Positions 12,991-20,594 of a DNA stretch of 20,594 bases are shown piece after piece. The notes beneath the pieces were generated by a model that was not told where the DNA came from, searched no databases, and saw only the letters and a program-made list of their open reading frames with translations. Each line of letters starts with the position of its first letter. Position 1 is the stretch's first letter. This DNA comes from JAPLKX01 sp035530195. GTDB taxonomy: Bacteria; Hydrogenedentota; Hydrogenedentia; Hydrogenedentales; SLHB01. The stretch spans positions 1 through 20,594 of the forward strand of contig DATKVG010000002.1 of the NCBI GenBank assembly GCA_035530195.1, given 5' to 3'. The position numbers were made by a program, and so were the translations under genes.

Positions 12991-15900
12991 ATGCTGCAAA
13001 AGAAAAGTCGGTTTTCCAGGGGGATGTTGGGGTTGTTTGTACAAGCCGTGGCCGTGCCGGTCCTACTTGGGGCGGCGCTGGTCGGGTGCCCGGCCCCTCT
13101 TCTCATGACAAGTCCCGCCGCCGTGAACTTCGGATCGATCAGCGACCGCGAAAGTTTCACCATCTACAACAACGGCGGTGGAACCCTCTCCTGGACGGCT
13201 CACGAAGTGGTGTGGATGGGCGCAGCGGAGGGATGGGTCGAGCAGGATGTCGCCTGGCTTTCGGTCGATCCCGATACGGCGGGTGGCTCGACCTCCGGCA
13301 CGACCTCGCGCGTGTTCCTAAACGCCTCGCGCACGGGCATGGCCCCCGGCACATATGGGACGTCGGGCATCCAGATCCGTTCCAACGGAGGGGTCTCGAC
13401 AATCCCGGTGGTGATCACCGTGGGTGGCGGCGAACCTGAACCGGGCGAGGGGGATGTCACCGTCTCGCCGACCGACATCGTCATCAACGGCCTCCAGGGC
13501 ATAGCGACATTCAGTGTTTCCAACGAGGGAGACACGTCCGTCCAGTGGTACCTCGAGGTCGCCAACAACACCGCCGGCCAGGACCCCAACCTTCCCGTGC
13601 AAATCGCGGTTGCCCCGCACGACGCCGTCACGGTCCGCGGCGGTTCGACCACCGTGGCGGTCGCCCTTGCCGACCCCGAAACGTTCGATTCCCAGCGGCC
13701 GCTTTACCTGATTTCGGTAAAAGAGAACGGCACGGATGTCCTTCTTGGCCAGGTTCACGTCACGGTCGACGTCATTGGCCTCCCGGCAATCGGGGTGGAC
13801 CCGGCCACGCTGGATTTCGGCGAAGACGGTTACCAAGTCACGTTTAATGTCGCCAACGTCGGCGATCTCAACTCGCAACTCGACTTCGCCGTGTTCCAGC
13901 TCGATGACGAAGTCTACTGCCCCTTTGATATAGAAGACGATCCCCTTATCCTCGCCATCACGGCTTCCCAGGGGGCGAACGGCGTCCTGGCGGAGCCCGA
14001 ACCCACTCTCGCGTGGCTGTACAGCCGTGAAGTTTCCGTAACCATCTCGCGCGACGGCATCCAGAACGATATCGAATATCGCGACCTGTGGATTGGCGCC
14101 GTGGCCAGCCTGGATCCCGAAGGCAGACCCGTTATGGACTTGCGCGTTGCCCCGCAGAAAGTCCAGGTGCGTGTTTTGGCGGCCGCCGCGATCGAAGGCG
14201 CCACAAACCGGTCGCGCCCGCCCTCCGTCGAGCGGTTTGTGTTCCTGTTGCGCGACAAACGCGGGGTCGCCGTCGATGCGTCCGACGAACTGATTCGCAA
14301 CCAAATCAGTTTTTATGTCACGGAAGACGACATCCCGCTCGACCCCGATGAGAGCAGCATGTTCATCGAAGGGCCGGAGAATCTCAAGTGCAACGTGGTT
14401 CTTCTGCTCGATTTCACCGGGAGCATGTACCAGGCCGGCGTGCACGACCCGGCCAACCCCCTGCAGCCCGGCGAGGCCATCCAGCAGATGGTCGACGCCG
14501 CCAGGCAGTTCATCCTCGACCTGCCCGCAAACTACCGCATCGCCATTATGGAATACCACGAGCGCGGCCAGGTCGGCCGGTTCATCCACGGCTTTGACAC
14601 CAACAAGGAATCGCTGGTGGCGGCGCTCGATTCGTTTTACCTGCCCGTGGGCGAGCACGGTTCATCCGAAATCTACGACGCCCTCGAAGCCGCCTGCCAG
14701 GCCCTTATCCGCGAGGATCCCGCCGACGTCATGGAATTCGACCACGCCGACGTCCGTGCCGTCGTGTTCATCACCGACGGATGGGACACCTCGTCCTCGA
14801 TTAACGACACCGATCTCATTACGACGGCCGAAGACGCCCGTGTCCGCTTGTATCCGCTCGGCTACAGCGGCCGAATCAGCAATCCGGTCAATGGGGCGCT
14901 GCTGCTCGACATGGCGGCACGCACCGGCGGCCACTCTTTCTACGCGCCCGAAGTCGGCGATATTGCCAAGGCACTGGATACCCTGAAATCCCTCAGCTTC
15001 GGCACCACGACCGTCGATACGGCCAACAGGCAATTCACGCTGCCCGTGCGCAACATCGGTTCCACGCCAATCACGGTGCGGACCTCAAAAGACCAGGTCT
15101 GGCTGACGATCCAGCCGGGCACGATTGCCGTGCCACCGCTCCTGAGAGCCTTGGACGGCGCCGTGCTCGAGACCGGCGTGCGCGACTTGGTCGTCACGGT
15201 CGGCTCATTGACGCTGGGCCGGCACACCGGCAACATCGACGTGCGCACCGAAGCCGGCGACGGGCTCGTCCAGGTCGCCGTTGACGTCGACGCCGGCGGC
15301 GCCATCAGTGCAATCAACGTGGTGCCCAGGACGCTCGATTCCGGCAGGATCTGGTCGGATCTCCGCGGCCAGATTGTCCTCACCTATACGTCCCTGTTCA
15401 ACGCGGACAGCCACCACTACCTGATCGAAGCCAGCTTCCCCGACAGCACAGGCAAAACGGGCACCGCTTACTTCGAAAAAGACGGCATCTACTGGCCCGG
15501 CGACGTCCGCGCCGGTCAAATCTCCCTCACCACGTCCGGTATCAAAAGCGGGACCGCCGAGGTCTACGTCCGGGCCGATTACGTGCCCCGCAGAATCTCC
15601 CAGTTCCGGTTCCGGTTCACGGTAGACGTGCCCGAGGCCGTCGTCCCGCTGTTGACGCCGGCCCAGCGGGCCGAACTGGCAGGGCGCCTGCAAGACCAAC
15701 TCGACGCCGGCGGCGTTAAGGTCGTTCCGGGCGGCTTGATCGACGGGTGGCGGATGCTGCCGCCGGAAGGCCACGGCGTCTATACGATCGTGACCGAACC
15801 CGACCAGTACCCGCCGTACGGGGCCTTTGGAAACCTGCTCAAGCTGACGTTCACCGGCCTCGGCCCGAATGAGTTCTTCCGGCTGAGTTTCCGCGTCGAC

Positions 15901-16215
15901 AACACGCTCTATTACAGCCCCGCGTCGGCCACTGCGCCGTCGCTTACCAAGTACTTCACGTATCCGGGCTGTTACATGACGCCCGGCGAAGCCCTCGTCG
16001 TCAATGAAGACTCCTCCTTGGCGCCCCCCGCCCGGTACGCCTGGCTTTACAACGTCCCGTTCGACCCTGAAGCGCCCGATGCCTGGGACAGCGATGGCGA
16101 CGGCTGGCCCGATTTTGACGACGCGGACCCCTATGACGAAGAAGTGGGGGACCGTGACGAGGACGGAACCCCCGATTTGGATGACGCCGATCCTGACGAT
16201 CCGATGGTGTCTTAG
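12991..16215 (+). CDS. VWA-domain lipoprotein with BACON/ASH-type repeats and TSP3-like tail
   Basis: A 1074-aa predicted lipoprotein (lipobox LVGC, C33, then Pro). The N-terminal half has Ig-like repeats of BACON/ASH type: ~38-143 (VNFGSISDRESFTIYNNGG, WLSVDP, GTYGTSGIQIRSNGG), ~155-260 and ~265-395 (LDFGEDGYQVTFNVANVGD). A pre-VWA segment follows (~412-460, RFVFLLRD...). The VWA domain (~467-655) has MIDAS residues DFTGS (D474), SSE near 558 and ITDG (D596). Another Ig-like repeat (~669-768) and a post-VWA module (~775-1000, ending TKYFTYP) come next. The C-terminus (1033-1069) has two DxDxDGxxD-type acidic repeats like thrombospondin type 3 calcium sites. It probably acts in adhesion or envelope assembly with a metal-dependent ligand. 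GAGGT lies seven bases before the ATG. Confidence 0.85.
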   Translation: MLQKKSRFSRGMLGLFVQAVAVPVLLGAALVGCPAPLLMTSPAAVNFGSISDRESFTIYNNGGGTLSWTAHEVVWMGAAEGWVEQDVAWLSVDPDTAGGSTSGTTSRVFLNASRTGMAPGTYGTSGIQIRSNGGVSTIPVVITVGGGEPEPGEGDVTVSPTDIVINGLQGIATFSVSNEGDTSVQWYLEVANNTAGQDPNLPVQIAVAPHDAVTVRGGSTTVAVALADPETFDSQRPLYLISVKENGTDVLLGQVHVTVDVIGLPAIGVDPATLDFGEDGYQVTFNVANVGDLNSQLDFAVFQLDDEVYCPFDIEDDPLILAITASQGANGVLAEPEPTLAWLYSREVSVTISRDGIQNDIEYRDLWIGAVASLDPEGRPVMDLRVAPQKVQVRVLAAAAIEGATNRSRPPSVERFVFLLRDKRGVAVDASDELIRNQISFYVTEDDIPLDPDESSMFIEGPENLKCNVVLLLDFTGSMYQAGVHDPANPLQPGEAIQQMVDAARQFILDLPANYRIAIMEYHERGQVGRFIHGFDTNKESLVAALDSFYLPVGEHGSSEIYDALEAACQALIREDPADVMEFDHADVRAVVFITDGWDTSSSINDTDLITTAEDARVRLYPLGYSGRISNPVNGALLLDMAARTGGHSFYAPEVGDIAKALDTLKSLSFGTTTVDTANRQFTLPVRNIGSTPITVRTSKDQVWLTIQPGTIAVPPLLRALDGAVLETGVRDLVVTVGSLTLGRHTGNIDVRTEAGDGLVQVAVDVDAGGAISAINVVPRTLDSGRIWSDLRGQIVLTYTSLFNADSHHYLIEASFPDSTGKTGTAYFEKDGIYWPGDVRAGQISLTTSGIKSGTAEVYVRADYVPRRISQFRFRFTVDVPEAVVPLLTPAQRAELAGRLQDQLDAGGVKVVPGGLIDGWRMLPPEGHGVYTIVTEPDQYPPYGAFGNLLKLTFTGLGPNEFFRLSFRVDNTLYYSPASATAPSLTKYFTYPGCYMTPGEALVVNEDSSLAPPARYAWLYNVPFDPEAPDAWDSDGDGWPDFDDADPYDEEVGDRDEDGTPDLDDADPDDPMVS

Positions 16216-16222
16216 CCACGTG

Positions 16223-16241
16223 GCCGGCTTGGCCGGCTTTT
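16223..16241 (+). terminator. Weak terminator or attenuator between the two VWA genes
   Basis: GCCGGC-TTG-GCCGGC forms a 6-bp GC stem with a 3-nt loop followed by TTTT, eight bases past the stop of the first VWA gene and 20 bp before the start of the next. The T run is short, so partial read-through is likely, which would lower the level of the second gene. Confidence 0.4.
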
Positions 16242-16260
16242 GCCAAAGGTGGGAAAGCGT

Positions 16261-19200
16261 ATGTGCCGTAGAATCAGCAGATTGAATTGGTTGTTGGCGC
16301 CGGTTGCCGCGTTATGGCTCGCAGGTTGCCCGTTTTCGGGCCCGGTGCTGGAGATTTCCCCGACCGCCGTCAGCCTCAACAGTGCCATCTCCTCTGCGGC
16401 CGTCACCCTTTCCAACGGCGGTTCTGGCGCCCTGTCCTGGGAGATTGTGGATCGCCCCTCATGGCTGTCCACCTCACCCATCAGCGGCGAAATTTCCGGC
16501 CAAAGCCAAGCCCTTCATCTCACCTCCGTCACCACTGGGCTTACCGCGGGCACCTACACCGGCGATGTCCTGATCAACTCCGACGGCGGCAACAGAAGCA
16601 TTGCCGTCGTGCTCACCGTGGTTGCGCCTCCGACCCTCGAGGTCACACCGCAAAGCCTCGACTTCGGCGGCTCGGAAACCACCCGAACCCTCGTCGTCCG
16701 CAACGCTGGCGCCGGCACCCTCACCTGGAGCGTAACCGCCGCGCCGCCGACCGCCTATTCCCTCAGCAAAACTTCCGGCAGCCTCGCCAGCGGCTCATCC
16801 GAAACCGTTACGGTCACCTTGAACCGGGCTTTGCTGGCCCCTGGTCCCAACCAGGCGTCCATCTCGTTCGGCTCGAACGGGGGTTCACAGGAGGTGGCGC
16901 TGGCCGCGGTCGTGCAGGCGCTGCAGGTTTCACCGCTCAGCCTGGATTTTGGCGCCCAGATCGAGGAACTTGCCTTCACCATAACCAACTCCGGAGATAC
17001 CACCCTCAATTGGACTATCAATAACAATTGGTTGCCGTTCTGGGCCGAGGTCTCTGCGGACGCAGGCGCCATCGATCCGGCACAAAGCGAGGTCGTCGTC
17101 TGCATCGTTGACCGGACCGGCATCGCGCCCGGCCTCACCGAAGCCCAATTCACCGTCGCGTCCGACGGCGGCACGGAAACCCTCCGGCTGACCATCGAAG
17201 GCCCGGACCCGGTCCTGTTTGTGACGCCGCTGTCGCTCGATTTCGGCAGCACGGACAGCGACAAAGAAATGACCATCCAAAACACCGGCACCGGCACCCT
17301 CTCATGGACTATTGAAGAGGGCGCACTCGCCGGAAGCATTTGGACCGCCGGAGACAGGCCATGGCTGGCTGTCTCGCCGGATGCCGGAGACACGGCCGCC
17401 GGCGCTGCCGCCGCGGTTACGGTCACGATAGACCGGACGCAGTCGCCGCCAGACCCCGACACGCCCCACCAGGCCTGGCTGCGCATCCAATCCGCGGACG
17501 GCGACGAAGTCTACGTGGCCGTCAGCCAAATCACGCTTCCGCCGACGTTGCGCGTGTTGCCCCAAGACCTCGATTTTGGCACCGTATACATTAACAGGCA
17601 ACTGGCCATCTGGAACGGCGGGTTGGGCGTCATCGACTGGCGCATCGATACCGCCGGCAAACCCGCCTGGGCCACCCTCACGCCCGTCGACGGGTCCGGC
17701 ATCGCCTCGGGCGACGTGTCCGGCAATGAAACCGACACGGTCGCCATCTCCGTGGACCGCACCGGCATGACGCCCGCCGACTCCGACTACGCTTGGACGT
17801 TCGAGGTCACCGCCGAAGATGAAAACGGGGCGCCCCTCGTCTCGAAGACCGTTCGCGTCACCATGAACATTGGGCGTGAAGCCACCATCGCGGTTGATAC
17901 CGGCTCGAACAACGACGGCGTACCCAATATCGACCAGGACTCGATCCATTTCCTGCCGTTCGGAACCACCGAAGACACGATGAATTTCACGGTCGCCAAC
18001 GTTGGCACCGCCGTGCTGGTGTGGTCGATCGACGGCGCCGACTTCCCCGAATGGCTCAACTCCGTCAGCCCCATGCAGGCCACCCTCCAACCCGGCCAGA
18101 TGACCGGCGTGGCCGTTACCGTTGATCGCGAAGGCCTGTCGTACGGCAACCACAACTACGTTCTGCAGATCGAGTCCAACGACCCCGACAACAGCGTGTT
18201 TCCGGTGCGGATCGAGTTGCAGGTGCCCAAGCGAATCGTGATCGGTGTGAAACCCAAGGAAATCGCGATGGGCGTGTACGGGGTATCGGGGACGTTTGAT
18301 GTGGCCAATCTGGGCGACCCCGGCTCGATGCTGAATTTTGAAGTGTCTACAAACAAGTCCTGGGTGTACTTCTACCCCGAAACCGGCAGCAGCGAAGGCT
18401 CGGTCGACATCATCAAGAACTGGGTCGAGGTCAATGTGTCCGTTGACCGTGCCCAGCTCGACGGCACCGGCAGTTCTGCCGAGATCAGGATACGCGCATA
18501 TGAGACAAACGCTGCCGGCAACCGGGTGTATCTCGAAAACGTGCCCGAAGAAGTCGTTATAGTTTCCGTGGAAGCCGCCGAGTTGACGTTCGAGACGGCG
18601 GCGGCTCGGCTGCGGATCCCGTCGCTGTTGCGTTATGTTCTGCTGATGCGCGATATTGCATACCAGCCCATTCCGCTGCCGTACGATCTCCTCGAGGACG
18701 TCGTCCAGGGGTTCAATGTGTATGAAAAGGATGTCCCCATCAATCTCCAGGAAACCAACAAGTTCCTGACGCCCGGCGACAACCTCCGCACCAACCTCGT
18801 GATCCTCCTCGATTACTCGGGCAGCATGTTGGCTTCCGCCCAGAAAGTCACGGACGAGTCGATATCCGGCGCGCCCGACCCGCTCCAGGCGCTGTACAAC
18901 CGGTGCGTGGGCCAGCTGATCGACGAGCTGCCCGCAAACTACAACGTCGCCCTCATGGAATTCCACGACCGGCGGCAGTTCTCTCGCCTGGTTACGGCGC
19001 CGGACTACGGACCCGCCTTCACCAACGATAAAGGGCTGCTTCTGGCGCGCCTCGAATCGCTCAGCGTGCCCGACCACGGCGCCACCGAACTGTTGCCGGC
19101 CGCGCTCGATGCTGCCGCTGTTCTTCTGGCGAAAGATGCCGAACGGTCGCGCATCGCGTTTGACGGCGCGGACGTGCCGGGCGTCTTGTGCATCAGCGAC

Positions 19201-20594
19201 GGCCGCCTGACCACGCCGCCGGGGAAAATCAAAGAGGTGGCAGACGCCCTGTGGGAAGTGCGTATCCGTTACTTCGGTCTCGGGTGGGGCGACAGCATCC
19301 TCCACGAACCGCTGGCACGGCTTGCCAACGGCACCGGCGGCCACTATTACCCGACTGCCGCAGAAGCCAGCGGCGAACTCGACGATCAAGGGAAGCCCGT
19401 CATGGTGCCGTCCGTCGATGCGCTCCTTGACTGGTGCGAGACCCTCCCGGCGGCCCTCGACCCCTGCGACCAATCCATCCTGAAAGACCTCCAGTCGCAG
19501 GTCGTATTCAGCTACGTCACACTCACCGAAGACACCGGCGTGACTATCCGGCTCGATGCCTCGTTTGACAACCCCAACGACGACGACGGCGTTTGCCTGG
19601 TCGATCAGAAGACCATCTCCGGCTCGCTCACCCAGAAAAACTTCGATTTACTGGTCATCGCGGGCGACAACCGCCTCGGCCAGATTTCGATGCGCAGCGA
19701 CGGGATTCAAGCGGGAGCGGCCCGCGTCGTGATCCGGGCCGAATACGTGCCGCGAAACGTCTCGACGCTGCAATTCCAGATAACCGCGGGCGGCGAGCCG
19801 TTTACGGCTCAGCTAGCCCCGGCGTTGGCCGGGGGGATCGTCGAGTCGTGGAGCCTCACGAATCTTGGCGACCTCTACACGCTCGAAAGCAATCCGCCCG
19901 GCACCACGCTGCTATACGGCGTCTACGGCGACCTGCTGTACCTCGATTTCGAGGGTTTGCCGCAGCAGAATCTTACGGTGTATCTCACGGTGCTCGATCC
20001 GGTGATTTCGGGTGACGAGTACACCAAGTATTTCGTTTACCCCGACTCGATCACGGTGGAAACGGAGAGTTTCCTGGCGCCCGCATTCCCGACCCCGATG
20101 CTCGACGTGACCTCGCTTGACCTTGGCACCGACCAAAACGGCGGCGATATCATTCTGCGCAACGTCGGCGGCCATCATTCGCCCACGGGCGTCTGGCTGG
20201 ATTGGACCGCGCTCAATATCGGCACCTATGCGACCGCATACCCGGACGAAGGGCACCTCGAATCCACCACCGAGCAGGCGGTCATTCACGTTGGTTTCTC
20301 GCGCACCGGCCCTCCGGGCGATTACTGGGAGTTCATCGCGTTTGAGTGCACCACCGGCACCCTGGGCGTAACGTACCTGCTCCAGGTCCCCGTGTTTGCG
20401 ACGATCCTCGAGCCGGTCCTGGCAGTCTCGACCACCGCGTTGGAATTCGGCCCCTCGGATTCCGAACTGACGTTTGAAGTCCAAAACCTGGGCCAGAGCA
20501 CGCTCAGTTGGGCCATCGACCCCACCGCGTTTCCAGGCTGGCTCAACGCAAATCCACTCCGCGAGGCGACTGTCAGCGGCACACCCACAAGCGT
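16261..20594 (+). CDS. Giant VWA-domain lipoprotein with BACON/ASH-type repeats (3' end outside window)
   Basis: An open frame of 1444 codons that runs off the window. Lipobox LAGC (C23), then Pro. Seven Ig-like repeats fill residues ~29-770, each with the pattern LxVxPxxLDFG...FxIxNxGxxxLxW (for example VSPLSLDFG, VTPLSLDFG, VLPQDLDFG). A pre-VWA segment (~784-830, RYVLLMRD, NVYEKDVPINL) leads into a VWA domain with a canonical MIDAS: DYSGS (D851, S853, S855), T942 and ISDG (D980). A post-VWA module (~1081-1265) ends TKYFVYP, and at least two more repeats follow. The order and the two flanking segments match the preceding gene, so the pair are paralogues. It should be a long repeat stalk presenting a metal-binding adhesion domain outside the cell. 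GGTGGGA lies eight bases before the ATG. Confidence 0.87.
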   Translation, partial: MCRRISRLNWLLAPVAALWLAGCPFSGPVLEISPTAVSLNSAISSAAVTLSNGGSGALSWEIVDRPSWLSTSPISGEISGQSQALHLTSVTTGLTAGTYTGDVLINSDGGNRSIAVVLTVVAPPTLEVTPQSLDFGGSETTRTLVVRNAGAGTLTWSVTAAPPTAYSLSKTSGSLASGSSETVTVTLNRALLAPGPNQASISFGSNGGSQEVALAAVVQALQVSPLSLDFGAQIEELAFTITNSGDTTLNWTINNNWLPFWAEVSADAGAIDPAQSEVVVCIVDRTGIAPGLTEAQFTVASDGGTETLRLTIEGPDPVLFVTPLSLDFGSTDSDKEMTIQNTGTGTLSWTIEEGALAGSIWTAGDRPWLAVSPDAGDTAAGAAAAVTVTIDRTQSPPDPDTPHQAWLRIQSADGDEVYVAVSQITLPPTLRVLPQDLDFGTVYINRQLAIWNGGLGVIDWRIDTAGKPAWATLTPVDGSGIASGDVSGNETDTVAISVDRTGMTPADSDYAWTFEVTAEDENGAPLVSKTVRVTMNIGREATIAVDTGSNNDGVPNIDQDSIHFLPFGTTEDTMNFTVANVGTAVLVWSIDGADFPEWLNSVSPMQATLQPGQMTGVAVTVDREGLSYGNHNYVLQIESNDPDNSVFPVRIELQVPKRIVIGVKPKEIAMGVYGVSGTFDVANLGDPGSMLNFEVSTNKSWVYFYPETGSSEGSVDIIKNWVEVNVSVDRAQLDGTGSSAEIRIRAYETNAAGNRVYLENVPEEVVIVSVEAAELTFETAAARLRIPSLLRYVLLMRDIAYQPIPLPYDLLEDVVQGFNVYEKDVPINLQETNKFLTPGDNLRTNLVILLDYSGSMLASAQKVTDESISGAPDPLQALYNRCVGQLIDELPANYNVALMEFHDRRQFSRLVTAPDYGPAFTNDKGLLLARLESLSVPDHGATELLPAALDAAAVLLAKDAERSRIAFDGADVPGVLCISDGRLTTPPGKIKEVADALWEVRIRYFGLGWGDSILHEPLARLANGTGGHYYPTAAEASGELDDQGKPVMVPSVDALLDWCETLPAALDPCDQSILKDLQSQVVFSYVTLTEDTGVTIRLDASFDNPNDDDGVCLVDQKTISGSLTQKNFDLLVIAGDNRLGQISMRSDGIQAGAARVVIRAEYVPRNVSTLQFQITAGGEPFTAQLAPALAGGIVESWSLTNLGDLYTLESNPPGTTLLYGVYGDLLYLDFEGLPQQNLTVYLTVLDPVISGDEYTKYFVYPDSITVETESFLAPAFPTPMLDVTSLDLGTDQNGGDIILRNVGGHHSPTGVWLDWTALNIGTYATAYPDEGHLESTTEQAVIHVGFSRTGPPGDYWEFIAFECTTGTLGVTYLLQVPVFATILEPVLAVSTTALEFGPSDSELTFEVQNLGQSTLSWAIDPTAFPGWLNANPLREATVSGTPTS

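Noticed and set aside
13318..14658. 446-codon minus-strand open frame
   Set aside because: Antisense shadow of the first VWA lipoprotein; no recognisable motif.
17302..19473. 723-codon open frame on the minus strand
   Set aside because: It is antisense to the giant VWA gene, whose plus-strand frame has clear repeats, lipobox and MIDAS. Long antisense frames are expected at this GC content.

Overview
The window looks like chromosome from a GC-rich, two-membrane, non-proteobacterial bacterium. Pointers are three consecutive lipoproteins whose lipobox is followed by Pro (GCP), a membrane-anchored protein with LysM peptidoglycan-binding domains, and a long SRP RNA with an Alu domain directly before dnaX. 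A candidate phylum near Planctomycetota/Hydrogenedentota would fit, but this is a guess from gene style; no taxonomic marker is decisive. There are no CRISPR arrays, tRNAs, rRNAs, transposases or phage genes.

Left part (1-6834, minus strand): a six-gene exopolysaccharide-type operon read from a consensus promoter at 6806-6834. In transcription order it encodes a periplasmic DUF1573 protein, a GT4 glycosyltransferase, a MurJ/MVF-family flippase, a second GT4 glycosyltransferase, a small membrane protein of unknown function, and an O-antigen polymerase/ligase-like protein. The last five genes are chained by four 4-bp stop/start overlaps. The set is consistent with building a glycan on a lipid carrier, flipping it and polymerising or ligating it. 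A structured, probably multicopy repeat (4-181) closes the operon.

Middle part (6956-11529, plus strand): a divergent consensus promoter precedes a ~273-nt large-type SRP RNA (7042-7314), then dnaX (DNA polymerase III gamma/tau) 22 nt later. Next is a membrane-anchored protein with a GH3 (NagZ-like) domain that seems to lack its catalytic dyad, followed by three LysM domains.

Right part (11530-20594, plus strand): a 59-aa orphan protein with a very good promoter and a leader hairpin, a leucine-rich-repeat lipoprotein with a consensus promoter next to a perfect palindrome, and two large surface-type lipoproteins (1074 aa, and at least 1444 aa cut by the window end). The two large proteins share one plan: lipobox, Ig-like BACON/ASH-type repeats, a conserved pre-VWA segment, a VWA domain with MIDAS, and a post-VWA module ending in a TKYFxYP signature. 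This pair is the best candidate in the window for something undescribed.

Four promoters here share an exact TTGACA box with a 17-bp spacer, so the housekeeping sigma factor probably reads a classical consensus. All domain calls were made by eye; no database search was run.
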